Part shown: positions 24,524 through 31,749 of the stretch, piece after piece | Position numbering within the stretch: position 1 is the first letter of the stretch | How the letters are laid out: each line of letters opens with the position of its first letter | Assembly: GCA_913056475.1 (NCBI GenBank) | Contig: CAJXMS010000001.1 | Location: forward strand, 1-43,663 | Origin: an uncultured Bacteroidota bacterium | Lineage (GTDB): Bacteria; Bacteroidota; Bacteroidia; Flavobacteriales; Schleiferiaceae | Direction of reading: 5' to 3' | DNA: 43,663 nt | Translations under genes and position numbers: made by a program | Notes under the pieces: generated by a model | What the model was told of the DNA's origin: nothing | The model's input: only the letters and a program-made list of their open reading frames with translations | Databases searched by the model: none

Positions 24524-26684
24524 CAGCCTTCTTCCAGCGGGAACGGAGCTGCTCCACCGCTGCTGCGGGCTCCGTTACCGGCAGTTTACAAGCCCCCAGC
24601 TGACAGACGTACAGGCGGGTTCGTTCCGCATCGAATCGCCCTTGGTGTAGGGGGTATTCACTGGGCTGGGTACTGGCAGATATGAGGCAGTGAGGCAAGT
24701 AATAGGATCCCAGGGCCAGGAGTTTTTCCATGGCTTCCGGCCCCGTTATGGCTATTTCGTAATGCGGCGCCTGATAATTCAGCAGCAAATCTCCCCAGGC
24801 ATAATAGCTTTCGGGATGTTGGCGGAGTTGGGGCACCAGGGCCGCCAGCATACTTTCTGCTTCTTTCCGGTCCTTTTGCTCCCCCCGGTAATGGCTCAGC
24901 CGGTAGAGGTTTTGGGCCATTACGGCATTGGCGCTGGGTATTACGTTGTCGCTCGTTTCCTGGCTTCTCGCTATCAGGGTGTTGTCTTCTTTCGGGCGGA
25001 TGTCGTAGAATCCGTTTTCCGCCCGGAAGTTTTCTTGGGCCCGCTGCACCCAGCGGTGGGCTTGCTCCAGGTATGCTTCCTTCCCCGTCACCTCGTACAG
25101 GTCCAGCCAGGCGGCACTGGCCTGGGCATAGTCTTCCAGCAGCCCCTCTACGGAGGCTTTTCCATGGCGGTAGGTGTGCCACAGGCGGTCGTTTTCCCGC
25201 ATTTGCTGCTCTTTTATCCAGCGGGCGCAGTCCTCCGCTTTTGCCAGGTAGGCCTGGCGGCCAAATGTGCGGTAGGCCGCTACCAAGCCCTGGATCAGAA
25301 GGGCATTCCAGCTGGTAAGCTGCTTATCGTCGGTGGCCGGCCGGCTTCGCTCTTCCCGGGCGGCTAAAAGCTTATGGCGCCACTTATCAACCTGCGAATA
25401 CAACTCCTCCAGCGAGAGGTTATGCGCTTTGGCAAAGGCTTCATCCGTTTGCCCCCGCCAGAGAATGTACTGTTCGTCTTCCCAATAGCCGCGTTCATTT
25501 ACTTGGTAATAGGCGGCAAAAAGGGGCCATTCCGCCTCCGGGATATGCTGCTGGAGTTCATCCTTGGTCCAGGTGTAAAAGCGACCCTCTCCGCCCGGGC
25601 TGTCGGCATCCAGGGCCGCGTAATAACCTCCCTGGGGGCCCGCCATTTCTCGTTCCAAAAACGCCACGGTTTGCTCTACCGTGCGCTGGTAGTTGGCCTT
25701 GGGCCTATGCCGGTGGGCCAGGGCAAAAAGCTTGAGCAGCTGGGCATTGTCGTAAAGCATTTTTTCAAAGTGGGGTACCTTCCAGAGGCTGTCGGTGCTG
25801 TAACGGGCAAAACCACCACCTACCTGATCGTAGATGCCTCCTTGGGCCAGGTGCTCCAGGGTACGGTGCGCCTGTTCGGTAGCGCCCTCGTGTCCGAGCG
25901 TAAAGCCCAGCCGGAGTAAAAACTGCTGGGCCCCGGGCAGGGGGAATTTGGGAGCCCCTTCTCTGCCCCCAAAGTGCACATCCCAGTTCTTTTGCCAGCC
26001 CGCCACCAGCGCATCGAGCGCTACCGGAGGTAGGGCCGTATCCTGGCTGGTTTCTACCAGAGACACCTGCTGGATACCCCTTTGTAGTTTTTGGGCGTAT
26101 TCCTCCATCTTAGTGGGGTCTTCTTTGTACAAGGCGCTGAGCTGCTTGAGCACCTGAAGCCACTGTTCGCGGGGAACGTAAGTGGCCCCCCAAACCGGAC
26201 GCCCATCCGGCAGGGCCACCACATTGAGCGGCCAGCCTCCCCGTTGGGTCATAAGTTGTACGGCGGTCATGTATACATCGTCTACATCGGGGCGCTCCTC
26301 CCGGTCTACTTTGATGGGCACAAAGTGCTCATTCATTACCGCGGCTACGCTGGTATCCTCGAAGCTTTCGTGCTCCATTACATGGCACCAGTGGCAGCTG
26401 CTGTAGCCGATGCTGATGATGAGCAATTTATCGACCTCCCGGGCGGCTTCGAGCACGGTAGTATCCCAGGGCTGCCAGTAAACGGGATTGTCGGCGTGCT
26501 GCAGCAAATAGGGGTTATTGGATTGATCCAGGCGGTTTTGTTGGAGTGGGTCCGTAGGCGCATTTTCCATAATATCGACATTGGTTTGGCCGCAGCCCGC
26601 CCCCATTAGGCCAAAAATGAGCACCAGCCGGCCCAGGAGGGCATCGGTGGATACAAAGGGGGCAAGGAGGCGGCAGCTAAACAT
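24516..26684 (-). CDS. DUF255/YyaL-type thioredoxin-domain protein, probable lipoprotein
   Basis: A 722-residue protein. It begins with a hydrophobic leader ending in LMGAGC (C31), a plausible lipobox. The N-terminal thioredoxin-like DUF255 domain follows (NPYLLQHADNPVYWQPW and SSCHWCHVMEHESFED with C97 and C100; VDREERPDVDDVYM). The rest is an (alpha/alpha)6-like domain (about 240-700), with GGFARYSTDSLWKVPHFEKMLYDNAQL and SWNALLIQGL. This is the layout of YyaL and human SPATA20; most are cytoplasmic and of unknown role, so a lipoprotein leader is notable. It overlaps the following glycosyltransferase gene by 8 bases. Confidence 0.92.
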   Translation of the reverse strand: MFSCRLLAPFVSTDALLGRLVLIFGLMGAGCGQTNVDIMENAPTDPLQQNRLDQSNNPYLLQHADNPVYWQPWDTTVLEAAREVDKLLIISIGYSSCHWCHVMEHESFEDTSVAAVMNEHFVPIKVDREERPDVDDVYMTAVQLMTQRGGWPLNVVALPDGRPVWGATYVPREQWLQVLKQLSALYKEDPTKMEEYAQKLQRGIQQVSLVETSQDTALPPVALDALVAGWQKNWDVHFGGREGAPKFPLPGAQQFLLRLGFTLGHEGATEQAHRTLEHLAQGGIYDQVGGGFARYSTDSLWKVPHFEKMLYDNAQLLKLFALAHRHRPKANYQRTVEQTVAFLEREMAGPQGGYYAALDADSPGGEGRFYTWTKDELQQHIPEAEWPLFAAYYQVNERGYWEDEQYILWRGQTDEAFAKAHNLSLEELYSQVDKWRHKLLAAREERSRPATDDKQLTSWNALLIQGLVAAYRTFGRQAYLAKAEDCARWIKEQQMRENDRLWHTYRHGKASVEGLLEDYAQASAAWLDLYEVTGKEAYLEQAHRWVQRAQENFRAENGFYDIRPKEDNTLIARSQETSDNVIPSANAVMAQNLYRLSHYRGEQKDRKEAESMLAALVPQLRQHPESYYAWGDLLLNYQAPHYEIAITGPEAMEKLLALGSYYLPHCLISASTQPSEYPLHQGRFDAERTRLYVCQLGACKLPVTEPAAAVEQLRSRWKKADE

Positions 26685-26726
26685 TAGGGTTACAAATTTC
26701 CGAAACGCAATTGGAGGGGCCTATCG

Positions 26727-26734
26727 TAGATTTG
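26727..26734 (+). promoter_or_regulatory. possible -7 box very close to the PLP-enzyme start
   Basis: TAGATTTG matches TAnnTTTG exactly but ends 4 bases before the first ATG (26739); a second ATG lies at 26742. If used, the mRNA would be leaderless. It lies in the 54-base divergent gap with the DUF255 gene. Confidence 0.4.
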
Positions 26735-26738
26735 AGCC

Positions 26739-27701
26739 ATGATGCAGGCTCAACTAAAATTGCCATCTCCCCTCCAGTACCTGGATACGTGGCAGGGCGT
26801 GGAGATTTGGGTAAAGCGGGACGATCAAATCCATCCGGTGGTAAGCGGCAATAAGGGGCGTAAGCTGCGCTATTTTGCCGAACAGGCGCGCCGCGAGGGA
26901 GCACAGGAGCTCCTGACTTTCGGCGGAGCTTATTCCAACCACCTGGCTGCTACCGCTTACCTGGGCCGGGCACTGGGCCTTGCTACGGCCGGGCTGGTGC
27001 GGGGGGAAGAGGTGACGCATAACCCCACGCTGGATTATTGTCGGCGGCAGGGCATGCGCCTGCTCCCCCTAAAACGCAGCGATTACGCCCTCAAAGACGA
27101 CCCCACTTTTTTAGAAGGGCTGCGCGAATGGGCACCCCAGGCCCTGGTGATTCCGGAAGGCGGAAAAGGCGCCCTGGGCGTAAAAGGCGTACGCGCGTTA
27201 TATGAGGAGCTAGAAAGGCCCCACTATTTTACCGACGTAGCCGTGTGCGCGGGGACGGGTACCACCGCAGCGGGATTGCTCATGGCTCCCTGGGCCGTTC
27301 CTCTCTGGGTTTTTCCTGCTTTAAAGGGAGGCTTATTTTTGCAAAAAGCGATCGCCTCCTGGGCCTATGCTTACGAAGAGAAAGTAGCAGGGCCTCAGAA
27401 AGCCGGCCAGAAACTGCGGCAACAGCTGCAGCTGGTGACCGACTACCACTTGGGCGGCTACGCCCGTGTGAATGATGCCTTAATTGCCTTTATGAACGAT
27501 TTTTACCAAAAATACCGGGTCCCCCTGGATCCCGTGTACACCGGTAAACTTTTTTTTGGTTTAAGTGACCTTCTTAATTCTGGCCGTTGGCAAGGCGGGC
27601 AGCGCCTGCTGGTGATCCATACCGGGGGGCTACAAGGTATTCAAGGTATAAATGAACAACGCGCCCGGAAGGGCCAATCTCTCCTCAACTATGAAGCATA
27701 A
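26739..27701 (+). CDS. ACC deaminase / D-cysteine desulfhydrase family PLP enzyme
   Basis: A 320-residue fold-type II PLP enzyme. IWVKRDDQIHPVVSGNKGRKLRYF (about 23-46) carries the PLP-lysine motif SGNKGRKL, and FGGAYSNHLAATAYLG (about 61-76) the phosphate/substrate loop with SNH. AVCAGTGTTAAGLL and LLVIHTGGLQG are the glycine loops binding the PLP phosphate. The family covers 1-aminocyclopropane-1-carboxylate deaminases and D-cysteine desulfhydrases; the sequence alone does not settle which. The start is either of two adjacent ATGs. Its end overlaps the glucosaminidase gene start by 11 bases. Confidence 0.9.
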   Translation: MMQAQLKLPSPLQYLDTWQGVEIWVKRDDQIHPVVSGNKGRKLRYFAEQARREGAQELLTFGGAYSNHLAATAYLGRALGLATAGLVRGEEVTHNPTLDYCRRQGMRLLPLKRSDYALKDDPTFLEGLREWAPQALVIPEGGKGALGVKGVRALYEELERPHYFTDVAVCAGTGTTAAGLLMAPWAVPLWVFPALKGGLFLQKAIASWAYAYEEKVAGPQKAGQKLRQQLQLVTDYHLGGYARVNDALIAFMNDFYQKYRVPLDPVYTGKLFFGLSDLLNSGRWQGGQRLLVIHTGGLQGIQGINEQRARKGQSLLNYEA

Positions 27702-28629
27702 AATCGCCAAAGCAAACCTGCTGCTAGGGCTTTGCCTGGTCTCTTCGCTGGCGGCCCAGAACAATACGGAGGCCTACATCCAAAAATGGAGCGAGGTAGC
27801 CCAAAAAGAAATGCAGCTCTACAGCATTCCTGCCAGCATTACCCTGGCCCAGGGTATTTTGGAATCGGGTAGTGGGAAGAGCTATTTGGCCCGGGAGGCC
27901 AAAAACCATTTTGGTATCAAATGCCACGAGGACTGGGACGGGAAAACGGTGTACCGTGATGATGATAAAAAAGACGAGTGCTTCCGCTCCTATGGTAATG
28001 CCCGGGAAAGCTTTCGCGATCATTCGCTTTTTCTGGCCCAGCGATCGCGCTATCAGGAGCTCTTTACGGAAGATCGGACCGACTATAAGGCCTGGGCCAA
28101 AGGGCTCAAAAAAGCCGGTTATGCTACTGATCCTCGCTACCATCGCCGGCTTATTGACCTCATTGAGCGCTATGAGCTGCACCGGTTTGACCAAATAAGA
28201 TCCCCCCGCGAAAAAGCCAGGGAAGCGATAGCTCAACAGGAAAAAGAAGCGGAGGGGGGCTGGCAGCTATTTGATTCCCCTGATCCCCCCATGCCTGTAA
28301 AGGAAACGGCCAACCGCGTGGATTATATCCGGGTACGGGACGGCGATACCTTTGAATCCCTGGCCGCGGTGCTGGATAAGCGCCCCCGGGATCTGCTCAA
28401 GTATAATGAGCTCCGCTATGACGCGGAGCTGGTGCCGGGCCAGCGCTTGTACATACAGCCTAAGCGCAACAAGGCGCATCGAGATACGCCCTATCACGTA
28501 ACAGAGCCCGGGGAAACAATGTACCAGATAGCCCAGCGCTACGGCGTAAAGCTGCGTAAACTTTACCGCCATAATAAGCTCCCGGTAGGGGCCCAGCCGG
28601 TGGAAGATCAGCTGATCCATTTGCGCTAG
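27691..28629 (+). CDS. LysM-containing glucosaminidase (peptidoglycan hydrolase)
   Basis: A 312-residue secreted protein. I take the ATG at 27691, which gives a good signal peptide (residues 1-22, ending SSLAAQ); an earlier in-frame ATG at 27652 would sit before it within the PLP gene. Residues about 26-170 are a glucosaminidase domain with catalytic Glu in ITLAQGILESGSGKSYLA (E58) and AKNHFGIKCHEDW. Two LysM domains follow (about 210-255 and 264-312), binding peptidoglycan. The enzyme should cleave glycan strands in the periplasm, for example in cell separation or wall turnover. It is coupled to the PLP-enzyme gene by an 11-base overlap. Confidence 0.93.
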   Translation: MKHKIAKANLLLGLCLVSSLAAQNNTEAYIQKWSEVAQKEMQLYSIPASITLAQGILESGSGKSYLAREAKNHFGIKCHEDWDGKTVYRDDDKKDECFRSYGNARESFRDHSLFLAQRSRYQELFTEDRTDYKAWAKGLKKAGYATDPRYHRRLIDLIERYELHRFDQIRSPREKAREAIAQQEKEAEGGWQLFDSPDPPMPVKETANRVDYIRVRDGDTFESLAAVLDKRPRDLLKYNELRYDAELVPGQRLYIQPKRNKAHRDTPYHVTEPGETMYQIAQRYGVKLRKLYRHNKLPVGAQPVEDQLIHLR

Positions 28630-28820
28630 AGGGTTTAAAGATGTTTTGGTACGTACGTGGGGGCAGGTTTTCTTCGTCTTTACAGCGATGGCGGGGAGGG
28701 TAGAGCAATTGCCGCAAATCGGAGGCCTGGTCCTTCAAAGGTCCTTTCCGGGCCCACCATTAATTTAGGAAACTAAGCAGGGGGCCGCTATCACATTTGG
28801 CCGGTAGGCCTACCCTGGAG

Positions 28821-29630
28821 CTACCAGTGCCGGCGTAGAAGGGAATCGCTGCGGCGGAAGAGCAAGGGTAGCCAGCGCTGGTGCATAAGCCCGGAAAAAT
28901 GAAGGGAGTCGGGGGCCACTAAGTTTGGATGGCCCCGAGCGGTGCGGCTAAGAGCGGTTATGGCCGCATAGCCTGTGCCCAGGGAATCGCTGAGGTGGCG
29001 GTTTACCGCGTTATAACGGTCTATGGCCGCTGCTATGGAGTCATGCTGGCCCCGCCCAGAAGGGGTGGCACTCCAGTCGGGGATACTGATTACCAATACG
29101 CGAGAAGGCTCTCCCTGGGCGTGGTCAATAGCGCGCTGGATCAGCAGGCGCATTTCCCGGTGGTATAGGGGAAGGGGGAGGCCCTGATACTGATTATTGA
29201 CCCCAATGAGGAGGGTCACCAGTTGATAATTACTGTCCACCCGGCTGGTATCCAGGCTCCGTAGTAAATCGGTCGTTGTCCATCCATTGCGGGCTATGAT
29301 GCGCAGGTAGGTGGTCTTGTACCGGTGGGCTTGCATTAGGCTGTTCGCTAGTAAGCTGGGGTATCGCTGCTGGTTTGGGATGGCGGTGCCGATGGTGTAG
29401 CTATTGCCTAAGGCGAGGTAATGGAGGGCTGCTGGCGGAGCGTTATGGGCCTGGTGGGCGGGAGGTCCTGAAGACTGGCAGGAGAGCATTAAGCTGAGCA
29501 AGCCTCCCAAAAGAAGTGAGGTATTTTTATATTTTTGACGACTTAGTGGAGCAAATACGGGATACTTAAATAAAATCAATAAGGAAATGGGTGGAGGGTT
29601 AAGGCGAGGTTTTTTACTGGGGGTGTTCAT
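28821..29630 (-). CDS. SGNH/GDSL-family hydrolase, probable lipoprotein
   Basis: A 269-residue frame. Catalytic blocks are LALGNSYTIGT (block I, S77 in a GNSY variant of GDSY), LLIGVNNQYQG (block III with Asn) and APDSLHFSG (block V with Asp and His). A hydrophobic segment ending LMLSC (C51) suggests a lipoprotein, but the true start is unclear: the ATG at 29630 gives a 30-residue head before it and overlaps the divergent TPR gene by 44 bases, so a non-ATG start nearer 29530 is possible. It probably acts as an esterase or lipase in the envelope. Convergent with the glucosaminidase gene; the 191 bases between hold nothing clear. Confidence 0.85.
   Translation of the reverse strand: MNTPSKKPRLNPPPISLLILFKYPVFAPLSRQKYKNTSLLLGGLLSLMLSCQSSGPPAHQAHNAPPAALHYLALGNSYTIGTAIPNQQRYPSLLANSLMQAHRYKTTYLRIIARNGWTTTDLLRSLDTSRVDSNYQLVTLLIGVNNQYQGLPLPLYHREMRLLIQRAIDHAQGEPSRVLVISIPDWSATPSGRGQHDSIAAAIDRYNAVNRHLSDSLGTGYAAITALSRTARGHPNLVAPDSLHFSGLMHQRWLPLLFRRSDSLLRRHW
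29530..29537 (+). promoter_or_regulatory. promoter -7 box for the TPR-LytTR gene
   Basis: TATTTTTG matches TAnnTTTG exactly and ends 49 bases before the ATG at 29587. It lies inside the N-terminal coding part of the divergent SGNH hydrolase frame, which supports a later start for that gene. Confidence 0.5.
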
Positions 29631-31308
29631 GGGGGTGCTGGGCGTAGTTGGGCTGAAAGGCCAAGTTCCGGAAAAATTGGATTTGTACCTTAAAAAATGT
29701 CGTCAAAATGCGCATCAACCCGATAGCCTGCGTTATTACGGCAAGCAAATGCTGCTGCTGGAAGCGAAGGAAGCGCAGTACGAGGGGAAGTTTGCCCTGG
29801 GGTATGCGCTATACCAGGAAGGACATTTTATGCGAGCGGCCCACTATTACCTGGAAGCCCTGGAATATGCGGATTCGCTAGCGGCGCCGGGTAAATACGA
29901 GCGGATACTGCGCAACCGGGGTATCGCTTTGAGTAAAGGCGGGGAGGCAGATAAAAGCCAGGCGGTATTTCACCGTTTGCTCAGCATGGCCCAAGCTCGC
30001 CGGGACAGCGGCGCCATAGCCCGGGCCCAAAATGAATTGGGCTTGCAGTACCGTCTTTCGGGAAAATTCGAAGAGGCCATGACTCATTTACGAGAGGCAC
30101 TGGCAATATCGGAAGCGCTGGATAAGCCCAGGGTGGTCAATATTTACACCAATATAGCTATCCTTTATGGAAATATGGACCAGGATAGTCTGGCCGGCAA
30201 TTGGTTTAGAAAGGCTTTCCGCAGGGCAAAAAGGTACGGTATCGTTAAGCTGGAGCAGCGGACTATCAATAACCTGGCAAATTACTTCCGGGTTCAGAAA
30301 GAATGGGACTCAGCTTTTTACTACAGCCGGAAAATGCGAGAGCATTGGGCCACCTTAGCTCCCCGTGAACGCAGCCTGCACCTCCAAAATCAGGCGGATC
30401 TACTGCTGCAGATGAAGCGGTTGAGCCGGGCCGATTCTTTTTACCGGACCGCCTTCCAAATGATGCCGCCAGAGATGGAAAGTCTACGCTTAAGCGAACT
30501 CTATAGCCTGGGAGCAAGACTGGCCCTGGCCCGGGGAAAGCACGATACGGCCCGGGAGCGCATAAACCGGGTGTTGGCCATAGCTAAGCGCTCCAAGCGT
30601 CCGGTGCGACGGGCACAGGCCTTGCTTATCAAATCCCAGTTGGCCGAACAAACCGGACAAACCAGGGAGGCGCTAAACCTTTACAAACGCTATACCCATC
30701 TGGAGGATAGCCTGGCCAATGCGGAAACGCAAACCCAGGTACAGCGCCTGCTTACCGAATATGAGGTAGCGGAGCGCAAAAAAGAATTGAGCCTTCTTCA
30801 AAAAAGCCAGGCCAGCTGGGAGCGGGCCTCCTGGTTAAGTCTTCTCCTGGCGCTGCTTTTAGCGGGAGCAGGCTTTATTTATTACCGCCGTTATCGCAGT
30901 ACCCGGCGTTCCTTTACCACCTCGCAGGAACGGCTGGACCAGGCCCGGGAGCGCCTTAATCAAGTGCAAACGAAATTAGAACAAGCCACCCGCTCGGAAG
31001 TAGCCCCGCAAATAAGGCTCAAGAGCAAGGCCGTAATTGACCTCGACCATTTAGAATGCCTGGAAAGTGAGGGCCATTACTTGCATTTTTACATGAAGGA
31101 CCGCAGCCGCCCTGAGGTAGAGCGGAGCACCCTGAAAGACATGCTTGAACGCCTCCCGGGGGAGCAATTTTTGCAGGTTCATCGCTCCTATGCGGTAAAT
31201 ACCCGCTACATTAAAGCGCTTTACGCCAATCGAATTCTTACCCACTCCGGCCGTGAAATACCGGTCTCCCGAACTTTTAAAGACAGCCTAAGGGAACTGC
31301 ATAGTTAA
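29587..31308 (+). CDS. membrane-anchored TPR protein with C-terminal LytTR DNA-binding domain
   Basis: A 573-residue protein. A signal peptide or first anchor (residues 1-26) is followed by tetratricopeptide repeats (about 30-400; for example GAIARAQNELGLQYRLSGKF and RVVNIYTNIAILYGNMDQDS). Then come a transmembrane helix (about 415-433), a coiled coil (about 443-470) and a LytTR domain (about 478-571; DHLECLESEGHYLHFYMKD, FLQVHRSYAVNTRYIKAL, REIPVSRTFKDSL). The layout puts the TPRs in the periplasm and the DNA-binding domain in the cytoplasm, like a one-component transmembrane regulator. There is no receiver domain or neighbouring kinase. The signal is unknown; the divergent SGNH hydrolase gene is a candidate target. 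Confidence 0.93.
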   Translation: MGGGLRRGFLLGVFMGVLGVVGLKGQVPEKLDLYLKKCRQNAHQPDSLRYYGKQMLLLEAKEAQYEGKFALGYALYQEGHFMRAAHYYLEALEYADSLAAPGKYERILRNRGIALSKGGEADKSQAVFHRLLSMAQARRDSGAIARAQNELGLQYRLSGKFEEAMTHLREALAISEALDKPRVVNIYTNIAILYGNMDQDSLAGNWFRKAFRRAKRYGIVKLEQRTINNLANYFRVQKEWDSAFYYSRKMREHWATLAPRERSLHLQNQADLLLQMKRLSRADSFYRTAFQMMPPEMESLRLSELYSLGARLALARGKHDTARERINRVLAIAKRSKRPVRRAQALLIKSQLAEQTGQTREALNLYKRYTHLEDSLANAETQTQVQRLLTEYEVAERKKELSLLQKSQASWERASWLSLLLALLLAGAGFIYYRRYRSTRRSFTTSQERLDQARERLNQVQTKLEQATRSEVAPQIRLKSKAVIDLDHLECLESEGHYLHFYMKDRSRPEVERSTLKDMLERLPGEQFLQVHRSYAVNTRYIKALYANRILTHSGREIPVSRTFKDSLRELHS

Positions 31309-31480
31309 AGTGCAGCATACCCTGTTTTTTAGCTGAGTACCTTCTCTTCCTTTTGATACCCTCCCTTTCTTTGGCCGCTTCGCTGATCGACAGAGGGTTT
31401 GCCCATCCTGTCCGGTGGCTCAGAGCCCCGCTTGAGGCGCCTAAAAAGACGCGCGAGGGATAGAGCTGAGTGCGCTAAGG

Positions 31481-31527
31481 CTAACCCCTTATCATGCTTG
31501 GATGCGTACTTGTTCGTAAGGGCTTAG
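31481..31527. promoter_or_regulatory. long dyad upstream of the DUF5522 promoter
   Basis: CTAACCCCTTA (31481-31491) pairs with TAAGGGCTTAG (31517-31527) with one mismatch across a 25-base spacer. It ends 5 bases before the -7 box and spans the -33 region. No T run follows. It could be an operator or an RNA hairpin at the 3' end of the upstream transcript. The rest of the 251-base gap after 31308 shows only a direct repeat of AGCTGAGT and no gene. Confidence 0.35.
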
Positions 31528-31532
31528 GCCTG

Positions 31533-31540
31533 TACCTTTG
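31533..31540 (+). promoter_or_regulatory. promoter -7 box for DUF5522-hutU
   Basis: TACCTTTG matches TAnnTTTG exactly and ends 19 bases before the ATG at 31560, the same spacing as in the small T9SS cargo and gcvH genes. Confidence 0.65.
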
Positions 31541-31559
31541 ATGGCCTTTAGCAAGTCTT

Positions 31560-31718
31560 ATGGCCCAGCTCGAACCCGGTGATTATTACATGAGTGATGA
31601 AGGTTTTGTGGTCTTTACCAAACAGTACCACCTCAAAAGAGGTTATTGCTGCCAAAGCGGCTGCAAACACTGTCCTTACGGTTTTGATATAAAAACGGGT
31701 CGCTTTAAAAAGTCTTAA
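31560..31718 (+). CDS. DUF5522 family small cysteine-rich protein
   Basis: A 52-residue protein beginning MAQLEPGDYYMSDEGFVVFT. The core YHLKRGYCCQSGCKHCPYGF (residues 23-42) has four cysteines, C30, C31, C35 and C38, followed by Pro-Tyr-Gly, which is the pattern of the DUF5522 family common in Bacteroidota. The cysteines suggest a bound metal ion or cluster, but no function is known. ATG 31560 is the only in-frame ATG after a TGA at 31539. It has its own exact promoter box and lies 31 bases before the urocanate hydratase gene, so it is probably cotranscribed with it. Confidence 0.88.
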   Translation: MAQLEPGDYYMSDEGFVVFTKQYHLKRGYCCQSGCKHCPYGFDIKTGRFKKS

Positions 31719-31749
31719 GGGCTTCTGTCCCTCCCCTAAAAATAGCATA

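Noticed and set aside
29704..29715. TCAAAATGCGCAT-like match to the element A core inside the TPR gene
   Set aside because: It lies in coding sequence, has no following hairpin or ACTsCCCC, and 13-base repeats are expected by chance in a window this size.
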